A stretch of 64,000 nucleotides of DNA, taken from Curtobacterium sp. MMLR14_010 (GTDB taxonomy: Bacteria; Actinomycetota; Actinomycetes; Actinomycetales; Microbacteriaceae). The stretch covers positions 785,201 to 849,200 of the forward strand of contig NZ_MJGV01000046.1 in NCBI RefSeq assembly GCF_001865015.1, read 5' to 3'. The translations under genes and the position numbers were made by a program. The notes below the pieces were generated by a model. The model saw only the letters and a program-made list of their open reading frames with translations. It was not told where the DNA came from and did no database searches. Positions 32,005 to 40,842 of the stretch are shown here, in pieces (positions within the stretch are counted from its first letter, which is position 1; every line of letters starts with the position of its first letter).

Positions 32005-34377
32005 ATGGCGAACGGATGGGTACAGCAGGACCTCGACTGGTCAGGATGGCGGGTCGCGACCGACCAGAACTGGACGCGCTACGCGCGCTCCGATGCCGCC
32101 TTGCCCGACCAGGGCTGGAAGATCCACCTCTCTGCTCGGACAGAGGACGCCGATGAGGTCCAGGCACGATCAGCCGTCTTCTGCAGGACCGCGGGGTGGC
32201 CGTTCAAGCACCTGGTCGACACCACTGGGCTCATCCGATCCAACGACAAGGACGCGCCGCGCGCGAGCAGCGGGAAGTTCGTGACGATCTACCCTCCCGC
32301 GTCCGAGGTGGACGAAGCGTTGCTCGACCGCCTCGCCGCACTCCTCCATGGCTGCCGCGGGCCACGGATCCTCGGAGACCTCCAGTGGCGAGACTCGATC
32401 GTGCACATCCGCTACGGCGCCTTCCGCTCACTCTCAACGTGGAACGGGAAGCCCGCTGTCCGGGCCCCGAGCGGGCGCCTCGTACCCGACCGCCGAGGCG
32501 TCGTCTTCGACCCACCCGACTGGGTGGACCTGCCGAGCTGGGCGGCGGCGGAACGTCTCCGCACCACTGCACCCGACGAGGCGTTGTCCCGGATGTCCGT
32601 GACCGGCGCCTACTCGTTCTCGAACGCTGGCGGCGTCTATCGCGCGTCTCACGACGTGCACGGCGAGGTCGTCCTCAAGGAAGGCAGGGAGTTCGTCGCT
32701 GAGCACGCCGGTCTCGACGCTGCGAGCCGTCTCGAACACGAGAACGAGGTCCTTCAGCTGCTCGAAGCCGCGAAGGTGGCACCCCGCACCTTCGGCACGT
32801 TCCGCTCCGGTGGTTCGGCATTCACCATGATCGAACGCCTGCCGGGTACGCCGTTCAACCGCGCCGTCATGTCGCTCAACCCGCTGACCGCTGCCGCGGC
32901 TGACCGCAGCAGGCTCGACGACCACGAGCGAACCGTTCGTGTCGCCGTGGATGCCATCGAGCGCGAGCTCACCCGGCTGCACGCCACCGGAGCTGTCCAC
33001 GGCGATGTCTCACCCCGGAACGTGCTGCTGGAGTCGCCGACCGCCGTGCGGCTCATCGACTTCGAGTCGTGCGTGATCGCTGGGCAGTCCGTCGCACCCG
33101 GGCCAGCGACCCCTGGGTTCAGCGCTCCGACCGCGGTCACCGGGCCGGACCGGGACTGGTTCGCGGTGGCGTGCCTGCACCTGGCTGCGCTCGTCCCACT
33201 CACCGAGCTGTTCCCCCTCGACGCCGGGAAGATCGAGGAGACGCTCGCCGCGGCGGCATCCTGGTTCCCGAACGCGCCGGTGGACCGGCTCCGGAGCGCC
33301 TTCGGTCGCTGCGTGGCACTTCCCCGCCCGGATGCTGCCCGTACGGCGCTCCCCGACGTCGCCGAGACTCGGAGCGCCGTCCAGACGAGAACGGCCTCGA
33401 CAGACCCGGATGTCCGGCCGGGTCTCGAGCACGGCGGTGACGGGATCCGACTCGCGCTCGAACGTTCCGGGATCGACACCGGTGCCCCCGACGCGATCGC
33501 CGACGGCAGCTTCATGGCCGGAGTCGGACTGTTCTCGGGGGCGGCTTCGAAGGCCCTGCTCGGCTGCACTGATCCCCGGTTCCTGGCCGGACTGCGGGCG
33601 GCAGTGCTCGACCTGCACCGCGTCGACCTCGAGGACGGGCTCGCGGGAATCGGGCTCGCTCTCCTGTGTGCTCCCGCACGAGCGGTCCACCGAGAGATGA
33701 CCGAAATGATCGCAGGACGCTTGACTGCGTTCAGTGCGGACCGCGACCGCTCACTGCGGTTGGCACCGGGTCTCCGCCACGGCCCCTCCGGCATTGCCCT
33801 GTTCCTGGCACTCCACGGGCGTCTACACGACGATGCCCGAGCCGTCGAGGCCGCAAGCCGATTGCTCGAGCTCGATCTGCAGCGCCTTGAGCACCGAGAA
33901 GGCTGGGGCCTGCAGCTTCGCAACGGCAGCCGACTCGTGCCCTTCCTCGCGTCTGGGTCCGCCGGCGTCGGGGCCGCCCTCGTCCAGGTCATCCGCGCCA
34001 CGTCGGACGAATCGCTCCTACCGGTCCTTCACGACGTGGCTGCATCGGCTTCGCCCGCATTCACCGCGCATCCGGGACTACTCGACGGACGCGCAGGCCT
34101 CGTTCACTTCCTCGTCGACGTCGGCGAGCTCGGAGCAACGCCGTCCGCCGTCACCTCCGTCTCGGAGCGACTCGATGAGCATCGTCGACGACTCGCGCTC
34201 CACCGCCTCCAGACCGCCGATGGGGTCGCCTACCCGGACCAACACCTCAGAGCAGTCGATGACGGCTGGGGACACGGCGGGGCAGGAATACTCAGCGCGT
34301 TGGCCGCGATCGAGGACTTCGATCGCGGTCACGTTGGCCCGCAGGACACTCCGTCGTTCCTCCGCGGTGGACGCTGA
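32005..34377 (+). CDS. lanKC: Class III lanthionine synthetase LanKC
   Basis: 790 residues from ATG 32005; a TTG at 31969 lies inside the palindrome and is rejected. N-terminal lyase region: QGWKIHLSA (36-44), PFKHLVDTTGLIRSNDK, SGKFVTIYP, GPRILGDLQWRDSIVHIRYG (in parts). Kinase domain: K225 in VVLKEG, HGDVSPRNVLL (H332, D334, N339) and LIDFES (D352). The C-terminal LanC-like domain (about 475-790) keeps HGPSGIALF, GWGLQL, GSAGVGAAL and GWGHGGAGI. It lacks the Cys-Cys-His zinc ligands, as in class III and unlike class IV LanL. It phosphorylates Ser/Thr, eliminates, and cyclises Cys onto dehydroalanines. Its stop overlaps the ABC ATPase start (TGATG). Confidence 0.9.
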   Translation: MANGWVQQDLDWSGWRVATDQNWTRYARSDAALPDQGWKIHLSARTEDADEVQARSAVFCRTAGWPFKHLVDTTGLIRSNDKDAPRASSGKFVTIYPPASEVDEALLDRLAALLHGCRGPRILGDLQWRDSIVHIRYGAFRSLSTWNGKPAVRAPSGRLVPDRRGVVFDPPDWVDLPSWAAAERLRTTAPDEALSRMSVTGAYSFSNAGGVYRASHDVHGEVVLKEGREFVAEHAGLDAASRLEHENEVLQLLEAAKVAPRTFGTFRSGGSAFTMIERLPGTPFNRAVMSLNPLTAAAADRSRLDDHERTVRVAVDAIERELTRLHATGAVHGDVSPRNVLLESPTAVRLIDFESCVIAGQSVAPGPATPGFSAPTAVTGPDRDWFAVACLHLAALVPLTELFPLDAGKIEETLAAAASWFPNAPVDRLRSAFGRCVALPRPDAARTALPDVAETRSAVQTRTASTDPDVRPGLEHGGDGIRLALERSGIDTGAPDAIADGSFMAGVGLFSGAASKALLGCTDPRFLAGLRAAVLDLHRVDLEDGLAGIGLALLCAPARAVHREMTEMIAGRLTAFSADRDRSLRLAPGLRHGPSGIALFLALHGRLHDDARAVEAASRLLELDLQRLEHREGWGLQLRNGSRLVPFLASGSAGVGAALVQVIRATSDESLLPVLHDVAASASPAFTAHPGLLDGRAGLVHFLVDVGELGATPSAVTSVSERLDEHRRRLALHRLQTADGVAYPDQHLRAVDDGWGHGGAGILSALAAIEDFDRGHVGPQDTPSFLRGGR

Positions 34378-35090
34378 TGATCGCGCTGTCAGCCCTCGGG
34401 ATATCCTCGCGGTCGGCGTACCCGGACGGACGCAAGATCATCAGCGGCCTCGACCTCCGCGCTGAACCGGGGATGCTCACCGCCGTCGTCGGGCCGTCGG
34501 GTGCAGGCAAGTCGACCGCACTCGACCTGGTGACTGGGATCCAAGTCCCCGCAGCCGGCTCGGTCCTGCTCGGCGAGACACGCATGCACCCCGCGACGAA
34601 CCGCGGTCGAGCACGCCTCCGGGCGCGAGTGATCGCCTCCGCCCGTCAAACGGATGACCTCATCGATGCGCTGTCCGTCGATGAGAACGTCCTGCTCGCT
34701 CAGCGGCTCGCTCGCAACCCGGACCGTGGGTTCGCGGAACACATGTTCCTGGCGCTCGACCTCGACCGCGAAGTACGTCGAACACCGGTTCGCCACCTCT
34801 CGGGAGGCCAGCGCCGACGTGTCGCCATCGCCAGGGCATGCGCGACGGGTACGCCGATGCTGGCCTGCGACGAGCCGACCACTGCCCTTGACGAGTCGAA
34901 GGCCGGACTCGTCCGCTCGCTGCTCCGCGGCGCTGCGAACTCAGGGAGGACGGTGCTCGTCGTGACCCACGACGTCGAGCTGGCGACGGACGCCGATCGC
35001 CTCGTCCAGCTGGTCGACGGCCGGACGAACGCTGTGCTCGATCGCCCCTCGGAGCAGCAGGTCCGTCACCTGATGGGGGCGTCGCGGTGA
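34377..35090 (+). CDS. ABC transporter ATP-binding protein of the lanthipeptide locus
   Basis: 237 residues; ATG overlaps the lanKC stop by one base. Walker A VGPSGAGKSTALDL (about 38-51), Q-loop ASARQTDDLID, signature HLSGGQRRRVAIARA, Walker B MLACDEPTTALD and H-loop VTHDVELA are all intact. It is of the MacB/LolD-like class that pairs with FtsX-type permeases. It probably exports the modified peptide or protects the producer. It ends in a GTGA overlap with the permease, so lanKC, ATPase and permease are one operon. Confidence 0.85.
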   Translation: MIALSALGISSRSAYPDGRKIISGLDLRAEPGMLTAVVGPSGAGKSTALDLVTGIQVPAAGSVLLGETRMHPATNRGRARLRARVIASARQTDDLIDALSVDENVLLAQRLARNPDRGFAEHMFLALDLDREVRRTPVRHLSGGQRRRVAIARACATGTPMLACDEPTTALDESKAGLVRSLLRGAANSGRTVLVVTHDVELATDADRLVQLVDGRTNAVLDRPSEQQVRHLMGASR

Positions 35091-36499
35091 TTGCTGTCCC
35101 GGTACTCGTCCGAACCATTCGTGCTGACCCCCGGCCAGCATTCGGCTTCCTGGTCACGGTGGTCACGGCGACGCTCGGACTCAGCGTGGTGCTCGGCGGC
35201 ACGCTCGCGTTCGCTTCGAGCACCTCGGGTACCGCAGAGCCGCTCGAGGCGATCGTGCAGCTCACCGCGCTCAGCGCCGTGGTCGCGTCCTTCCTGGCTG
35301 CTCGCGGCCTCGCGATCTCGTTGCAGCCAGAGAAGCGTGTCCTGCGGGCGCTCGGCGCGACCGAGGTGGCCCTCGGTGTGTTCGGGGTACTGGTGGTCTC
35401 GTTCGCGGCACTCGTCGCCGCGCTGGCAGGGGTCTTGTCCGGCGAGTACCTGACCACGTCCTGGCTCGCCGGACTCGCGGAGGTGCTCCACGTGGCGCCT
35501 CCCCCGTTGGGGCGCATGCCGACCGGGGAGATCAGTGGCCTGCTCGCCTGTGTGAGCGCGGCCGGCTGGTGGAGCGGGCCCCACGCGGGTGGAGCCCGCG
35601 TCACCCGCTCCGGTCCTGTCTGGAGGGCTGCCGGCGCTCTCCTCTTGGTGGCGATGATCCTGATCCCGTCCGTGCTCGCGGTCACGTTGGCACCACAGTT
35701 GGTCGGCTTGGCCCGAGGCGCCGGAGAGGAGGTCGCCGCCGACCGGCTGCGGACGCTCGACTCGACCGACGGACCGCTTGTCATCCTCTCCGCAGCGGCG
35801 TTCGCGCTCGTCGGCGCTTCGAGCATCCTCGCATCGGACGCAGCCCGGGGCGTCGTCGGGATCGTCGCTCGTCTCCTGCGAGCAGGGCCGACTGGAACGA
35901 TCATCGGCCTCCGGATCGCCAGAGCACGGATCGCCTCGTTCGGCGCGCTCACGACACTCGTCACAGCCGGGGTCGGGCTCGCGGTGACGCGGGCCATGAC
36001 GGCGTCCGTCGCGGCCAGCATGGCGAGCGACAAGGCCGGGGCGGGCATGCTCGAGCTGAGTGTCACACTCGGACCGGCGCTCGTCATCTCCAGTGCGGCT
36101 GCGGTCGGCGCAGCTCTGGCTCAGAGTCGCGGTACGGGTGCCGACCTCGCCCGGCTCCGACGAATCGGCTGCACCAGTGCCTGCACCGGAGCCGCGCTGC
36201 TCGTCGCGGCCATCGCGGTCGGGGCGTGCGGAGCGCTGATCGGGTTCTCGGCAGCGCTCGCTGTGGCGTTGGTGGGCATGGCGAGCGGCATAGAGGCCTC
36301 GGCGTTCCTTGCCGTGAGCCCGACCGTGCCGATCGTCGCCGCGCTCACCACGATGATCGGTTCTGCCACAGTGTTCGTGTGCAGCGAGCTCGTCGGTGTC
36401 GTCCTCGACGGGCGACGTCCCCGGCGAATGCCGTTGGCGATCACCCCGCAGGGAGACGCTGCTCCCCCGACGGTCCACACATCGAACGGTCACCTCTAG
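35087..36499 (+). CDS. FtsX-like ABC permease of the lanthipeptide locus
   Basis: 470 residues from GTG 35087. Hydrophobic segments lie near 20-42, 60-80, 100-122, 185-207, 235-255, 290-310, 325-347 and then a cluster near 370-440. RVLRALGATEVALGVFGVLV (about 83-102) is the cytoplasmic loop and helix typical of FtsX/MacB permeases. It works with the ATPase encoded immediately upstream. No peptidase domain is present in either transporter protein, so leader removal must be done by another protease. Confidence 0.8.
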   Translation: MIAVPVLVRTIRADPRPAFGFLVTVVTATLGLSVVLGGTLAFASSTSGTAEPLEAIVQLTALSAVVASFLAARGLAISLQPEKRVLRALGATEVALGVFGVLVVSFAALVAALAGVLSGEYLTTSWLAGLAEVLHVAPPPLGRMPTGEISGLLACVSAAGWWSGPHAGGARVTRSGPVWRAAGALLLVAMILIPSVLAVTLAPQLVGLARGAGEEVAADRLRTLDSTDGPLVILSAAAFALVGASSILASDAARGVVGIVARLLRAGPTGTIIGLRIARARIASFGALTTLVTAGVGLAVTRAMTASVAASMASDKAGAGMLELSVTLGPALVISSAAAVGAALAQSRGTGADLARLRRIGCTSACTGAALLVAAIAVGACGALIGFSAALAVALVGMASGIEASAFLAVSPTVPIVAALTTMIGSATVFVCSELVGVVLDGRRPRRMPLAITPQGDAAPPTVHTSNGHL

Positions 36500-36602
36500 C
36501 GGCCGCGCTTCGTCCCCGAGCGTTGCCGTGCGGTCGACCACGTCATCGTGCTCATCGGCAAGGGTGCCTCCCGGCGGTACAGTCGCCGTCGGAGGGGGAA
36601 CG

Positions 36603-37121
36603 ATGAGCGAGAGCATCAACACATGGGGCGGAAGCGCGACCAAGGCGGAGGTGGCGCCGATGATCGTCGTCCGACGACCTCGGTTCCCCGGGGTCGTCTT
36701 CACGGTCCTCGGCACCTTCTGCCTGCTGATCGGAGTACCGGGGATCATCGTGCAGCTGGTCTCGACACCGAGTGACGACAGTCCCGCGTACGGGATCTTC
36801 CTCGGTCTCGGAGCCGGGTCGCTGCTGCTCGGGCTGGCGCTCGCGGCTGGTCGCATCAACGTCTACGACCGGCACTACGACGTGAAGTCCGGCTTCGGCC
36901 GGTTCCGCCGTCGCGAGGTCGACGACATCCACACCCTCCGCTACGGAGTGCAGTCGAACGGTGGTCCGACCTTCATCAGCCTGACCGCCTGGAACGCGCA
37001 GCGGAAGAAGCAGTTCATGATCTTCACGAACCACCGTGGGTACGGGGATTTCACCGCGTGGATCGCCGAGCGCCGCCCCGAGCAGTGGGCAGAGTGCGAG
37101 CGGTTGGGGCTGCCCAAGTAG
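36603..37121 (+). CDS. Membrane protein with PH-like domain (172 residues)
   Basis: ATG 36603 with GGAGGGGG just upstream. Two hydrophobic helices (about 28-55 and 64-86) are followed by a beta-rich domain starting RINVYDRHYDVKSGFGRFRRREVDDIH (in parts RINVYDRHYDV and RFRRREVDDI), like bacterial PH/DUF304-type domains, and ending FMIFTNHRGYGDFTAWI. Function unknown. It lies between the lanthipeptide operon and the first type VII-like module and could belong to either or neither. Confidence 0.6.
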   Translation: MSESINTWGGSATKAEVAPMIVVRRPRFPGVVFTVLGTFCLLIGVPGIIVQLVSTPSDDSPAYGIFLGLGAGSLLLGLALAAGRINVYDRHYDVKSGFGRFRRREVDDIHTLRYGVQSNGGPTFISLTAWNAQRKKQFMIFTNHRGYGDFTAWIAERRPEQWAECERLGLPK

Positions 37122-37243
37122 CCACTTGGTCGGACGCACCCCAGGAGGACAAGGGGGCGGCCGCTGACGACATCGAGCTGCTCCTCGCCCGCACGACTTA
37201 CTGATATGCTGCCGTTCGTACCATCTCGGGGGAGGGTGATGAC

Positions 37244-37525
37244 ATGGCGCAACTCGTGTTCGACAAGGGGGCGGTCGGGCAGATCGCGGACAAGGTCAGC
37301 GGCAGCGGGGACGACCTGTCGGCCCTGACGCTGAGCGCTCGAGCTGGAGGGGCCGACACCGGCAGCCCGGCGGTGACCGCAGCGCTCGAGAACGCGGTCC
37401 GGATCCAGTCGGCGATGCTGCAGTCGGTCGCAGCCTCCGCTGCCGCTCTCGCATCCGGCGTCCGAGCGACCGTGACGAGCTTCACCCAGGCAGACGACGA
37501 ACTCGCCAAGAAGGCACACGGATGA
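37244..37525 (+). CDS. Small ESX/EspC-like helical protein, module A
   Basis: 93 residues; ATG 37244 with GGGGGAGGG upstream. Two long Ala-rich amphipathic helices and a turn (GGADTGSP, about 36-43) give the helical-hairpin form of ESX-type secreted proteins; there is no canonical WxG. VTAALENAVRIQSAMLQSVA and FTQADDELAKKAHG resemble the 96-residue protein of module B. It overlaps the hydrolase gene by ATGA, so the two are made together. It likely guides or chaperones the effector through a type VII system, whose core genes are not in the window. Confidence 0.65.
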   Translation: MAQLVFDKGAVGQIADKVSGSGDDLSALTLSARAGGADTGSPAVTAALENAVRIQSAMLQSVAASAAALASGVRATVTSFTQADDELAKKAHG

Positions 37526-39222
37526 GCGTCGACCCGATGTCCGGCGACGTGGACTCGATCCGACGACTCGCTCAGGTACTCGACCAACGGGCGATCTCCG
37601 TTGACAACGCCGGTGAGTCGATCAGCACCGCCGCGTCGTCTGCCACGAGCAGCGTCTGGGAAGCCGCATCCCGGACGGCGTTCACCGCCAAGGCGCAGGA
37701 GCTGCGGACCCAGGTCGGACGCGTGTCGAGTCGGATCGACACCGTCGCCTTCGCGCTGTCCGACTACGCAGCCAAGCTCGAGCAGATCCAGTCCGACGCG
37801 CGAACGATCAAGGCCGCGCAGCTGCGCAACGACCAGGACATCGCATCGAACACTCGCACGCTCGACCGTCTGAGCACCGCCGATGATGACCAGTCAATGA
37901 CCGAGGTCGTCACGGCGTCGGCGCTCGGTGTCGCCTACCAGACGACGAAGCTGGCCCTCGACCGGTCGTGGAATGACCTCGTCGCCCGCCGCCAGTCCGC
38001 CGATGCTGCCGTCGTCGCGAAGCTCCAGGGCGACGAGGCACTCGGCACGCCGCCGCCGTCTGCGTCCGCGGTCGACGGCATGAGCGATGCAGCGTTCCTC
38101 GCCTGGCTCGCGAGTCAGCCGGCGGACGCGCTCCCCCGGATCGGGCTCGACAAGGCCGTGACCGATCGACTGGGGCAGATCCGGGACCCGAAGGTCATCG
38201 CCGACTGGTGGAACTCTCTCGGTGGCCCGGACGGCAAGGGCAGCGCCTCGACGCACAGTGACGCACAGCAGGCCTTGGTGGACGGTGTCCCGCTGCTGCT
38301 CGGTAATCTCAACGGCGTGGCCTACTGGGCTCGCGACAAGGCGAACCGCACAACGCTCGAGTCGCAGCTCAAGACGGCGTCGGGGCAAGACGTTGTCGCC
38401 TACAAGAACATCAAGTCCTCCCTCAAGAAGTTCAAGGGCGTCTCCCTGATCACCCTGCAGCCCGATCACCCACCACTCGCCGCGGTCGCGATCGGGAACC
38501 TCGACACTGCCCAGAACGTCACCTACGTCGTACCCGGAATGAACTCAGACACTCCGAACACGACGGTCGTCGAGCGTGCGGCCTACGACCTCCGCCGTCA
38601 GCAACGCGCATGGACAGAGGAATCCACCGCAGTCGTCGCCTGGCTCAACTACAAGACCCCTGGTGGGCCGCCAGCAGTCCTGCACGGAGACATGGCTCGA
38701 GCAGGAGCGGAACGCCTCGGCGATGACCTCGCTGGGTTCAACGCGACGCGCGGAGACGGCAAAGGGCACCTCAACGTCGTCGCACATTCCTACGGCACAA
38801 CGACCTCGTCGATCACACTCGCCGAGCGGGACTACGGCGTCGACAACTGGGTGTCAGCCGGTTCTGCGGGGATTGAACAGGACATCCCGACCGCTGCAGA
38901 CATCCACGCCGATCACGTGTTCGTCGCACAGGCACCACGCTCGATCGGGGACGACGGCCTCCTCGGAAAGAAAGGCGACGGCTGGTCGTGGCTGGGGCAG
39001 ATGGGCAGCATGACCCGACACGATCCGGCAAGCCCGTCCTTCGGCGGGACGTACCTGGCGACCGCTGGGGTGCCACGACTCGACGACATGCACGGCGTCA
39101 CGACACACGACCCGCTCGCGAACAGCGCGTCGCGTCCGAACTCGTACGGTTACTTCGACATGGACACTGAATCTCTCAACAACATGGCCCGTGCGACGAC
39201 AGGGAACTTCCCGACCCGATGA
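37522..39222 (+). CDS. Type VII-type effector with DUF1023 alpha/beta-hydrolase domain, module A
   Basis: 566 residues from ATG 37522. The N-terminal 130 residues are helical with SVWEAASRTAFTAKAQELRT (WxG-like turn, about 47-66), the usual secretion domain. The C-terminal half (about 320-560) is a DUF1023-type alpha/beta hydrolase: NVTYVVPGMNSDTPN, VVAWLNYKTP, and LNVVAHSYGTTTSS with nucleophile S423. HADHVFVAQAP and MHGVTTHDPLA hold the candidate acid and His. It is probably exported to the wall or a neighbouring cell. The substrate could be a lipid or ester. Five or more lipoprotein genes follow, starting in an ATGA overlap. Confidence 0.75.
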   Translation: MSVDPMSGDVDSIRRLAQVLDQRAISVDNAGESISTAASSATSSVWEAASRTAFTAKAQELRTQVGRVSSRIDTVAFALSDYAAKLEQIQSDARTIKAAQLRNDQDIASNTRTLDRLSTADDDQSMTEVVTASALGVAYQTTKLALDRSWNDLVARRQSADAAVVAKLQGDEALGTPPPSASAVDGMSDAAFLAWLASQPADALPRIGLDKAVTDRLGQIRDPKVIADWWNSLGGPDGKGSASTHSDAQQALVDGVPLLLGNLNGVAYWARDKANRTTLESQLKTASGQDVVAYKNIKSSLKKFKGVSLITLQPDHPPLAAVAIGNLDTAQNVTYVVPGMNSDTPNTTVVERAAYDLRRQQRAWTEESTAVVAWLNYKTPGGPPAVLHGDMARAGAERLGDDLAGFNATRGDGKGHLNVVAHSYGTTTSSITLAERDYGVDNWVSAGSAGIEQDIPTAADIHADHVFVAQAPRSIGDDGLLGKKGDGWSWLGQMGSMTRHDPASPSFGGTYLATAGVPRLDDMHGVTTHDPLANSASRPNSYGYFDMDTESLNNMARATTGNFPTR

Positions 39223-39713
39223 CATCACACATCCGCCGCGCCACGACGGCCGCGCTCATCCTGACGGTCGCATTCGCCACCAGCGCATGCACTACGACGA
39301 AGGGGACATCGACCTTGGACGCCAAGCACGCTTCGGAGCAGATGCAATCCCTCGTCCGCGACACCATGGAGGTCGCTGGCGGAAAGTGGACAAGCGCGAG
39401 CAACGGTCCGGCTGCGGACCCATGCACTACGCCTGACGGCGGTAAGGGCGTCTGGTTCTCCTGGGATCAAGACGCCGCCGGTCCGAGCGATCCGGAAGCC
39501 GTGATGCAGCGCGTCGATCGAGCCTGGCGAGACAAAGGGCTCGCGACCAGGACTCAGAGCGTCAAGCGTGCGGACGGTCTGACCCTGCATCGAGTCGGTT
39601 CTGCAGGTCGCGAAGTCGACTCAATTCAGTTCAACGCCACGACGGGCCGCATGTCGATCAACGTGGAGTCGCTCTGCGGCTCTGGTGATGTCGACGACTT
39701 CACTCAGCACTGA
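39219..39713 (+). CDS. Lipoprotein, putative immunity protein 1 of module A (family I)
   Basis: 164 residues; ATG overlaps the effector stop by ATGA. Signal MTSHIRRATTAALILTVAFA then TSAC, lipidation Cys at residue 24. The mature part has KHASEQMQSLVRDTMEVAGG, WTSASNGPAADPCTTP, GKGVWFSWDQDAAGPSDPEA, a central RVDRAWRDKGLATRTQSVKR and the end INVESLCGSGDVDDF, with two Cys likely bonded. It is anchored on the outer membrane face. Being the first gene after the effector, it is the best candidate cognate immunity protein. Confidence 0.7.
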   Translation: MTSHIRRATTAALILTVAFATSACTTTKGTSTLDAKHASEQMQSLVRDTMEVAGGKWTSASNGPAADPCTTPDGGKGVWFSWDQDAAGPSDPEAVMQRVDRAWRDKGLATRTQSVKRADGLTLHRVGSAGREVDSIQFNATTGRMSINVESLCGSGDVDDFTQH

Positions 39714-39729
39714 CGATGCAGGTTTGGCT

Positions 39730-40245
39730 TTGTCGATCACGAGTAGTCAAGAACGCCCTGGTGCGCATCGTTTTGCGACGGCGGCGCTCACCCTGACGAT
39801 GATGTTCACTGTTACTTCGTGCACCCGGGCTCCGCTCGGGCAGATTGCGACAGCGAGCCACGCATCTGATCAGATGCAGTCGCTGGTCAAGGACACGATG
39901 AAAGTCGCGGGTGGAAGGTGGACGAGCACCAGCGACGGGCCTTCTCCTGACTCGTGCAGTACTCCGTCGGGTGAAGAAGGGGTCACCTTCTCCTGGGACC
40001 AGATTGCCGACGGGGTTGAAGATCCGACGGCGGCCCTGGAGCGCGTCGACGGAGCCTGGCGGGACAAGGGTCTCGCGACGAACACGCAGAGCGTCAAACG
40101 CGCGGACGGCGAGATCCTGCATCGAGTGGGCTCCGTCGACAGGGACGTCGACACGATCCTGTTCTCCGCCACAACGGATCGCATGACGATCGAAGTGCAG
40201 TCCTTGTGCGGCACGGGAAACGTCAACGACTTCATCAAGCGCTGA
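39730..40245 (+). CDS. Lipoprotein, putative immunity protein 2 of module A (family I)
   Basis: 171 residues from a TTG at 39730, 7 bases after GCAGG. ATG 39685 is an in-frame alternative but sits inside the previous gene and makes the signal unusually long. Signal to SC at residue 31 (TLTMMFTVTSC). The body closely matches the preceding gene (HASDQMQSLVKDTMKVAGG, AWRDKGLATNTQSVKRADG, VQSLCGTGNVNDF), so it is a recent tandem duplicate. Divergence is highest between residues 60 and 80. Confidence 0.65.
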   Translation: MSITSSQERPGAHRFATAALTLTMMFTVTSCTRAPLGQIATASHASDQMQSLVKDTMKVAGGRWTSTSDGPSPDSCSTPSGEEGVTFSWDQIADGVEDPTAALERVDGAWRDKGLATNTQSVKRADGEILHRVGSVDRDVDTILFSATTDRMTIEVQSLCGTGNVNDFIKR

Positions 40246-40266
40246 CGGATCAGCGGACGCAATCAG

Positions 40267-40842
40267 ATGCCATCGCCCGAGCGACCGAGAAGCTGGCACC
40301 AGCGGTTCCGAGTGCTTCCCTGGCGGACCGCCGTTCTCCTCACGATCGCGACGGTGCTGACCAGCTGCGCGAGCACGGGAAGTTCCGACAAGGACATACA
40401 GAAGAGCAAGCAGGATGGCGACGCGGCGCTGCTTCGCGTGTTCGACGTCCCTGGCAGCGACTGGCCCGCCAATCAACGCGAGGCCAGGCCTGCGCCGACT
40501 GTCTGCACGTTCAACGGTGATGCCCACGCTGGCGTGCAGTACCACTGGTTCGTCAACGGGAGCGCTCCGACGGACCCCAAGGCGTACATCGCGGCCGTCG
40601 GCAAGGCGTTGCGCGAAGGAGGCTTCTCGGTGCAGTTCCGCGAGACCGAGTACGGCAAGTACGGGACACTCCACGAGGCAGTGGCTCGGGGCGAGCGCTT
40701 GCCGACGGTCGCTGCATCAGCGAATGCCAAAGGGTCCTCGATCATGGTGGACTCGGTCTGCGTCGCTGGCGACGCGGAGAAACTCGGTCCAACGGGTGAC
40801 CGGACCGTTGCTGGCGAGACCGAATGGGAGGGTGATCGGTGA
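40267..40842 (+). CDS. Lipoprotein, putative immunity protein 3 of module A (family II)
   Basis: 191 residues from ATG 40267. Signal with a long basic n-region and TVLTSC (Cys 34). A second lipoprotein family: LLRVFDVPGSDWPANQ, PTVCTFNGDAHAGVQYHWFV, TDPKAYIAAVGKALREGGFS, YGKYGTLHEAV and IMVDSVCVAGD. It shares with family I a common plan: Cys, aromatic-rich strand, DP-x-A helix, then a C-terminal Cys. Both are probably one fold. The end overlaps the next start (GTGA). Confidence 0.65.
   Translation: MPSPERPRSWHQRFRVLPWRTAVLLTIATVLTSCASTGSSDKDIQKSKQDGDAALLRVFDVPGSDWPANQREARPAPTVCTFNGDAHAGVQYHWFVNGSAPTDPKAYIAAVGKALREGGFSVQFRETEYGKYGTLHEAVARGERLPTVAASANAKGSSIMVDSVCVAGDAEKLGPTGDRTVAGETEWEGDR

Noticed and set aside
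32005..34377. Class IV (LanL) assignment
   Set aside because: The C-terminal LanC-like domain lacks the zinc-binding Cys-Cys-His set expected of class IV, so class III is preferred.
31821..36499. Lipolanthine (microvionin-like) cluster
   Set aside because: No decarboxylase, fatty-acid or polyketide synthase gene is present and the precursor Cys is not C-terminal.
35066..36859. 597-residue minus-strand ORF
   Set aside because: Highly charged Arg/Asp/Glu/His-rich shadow opposite the ABC permease, which has regular hydrophobic helices.
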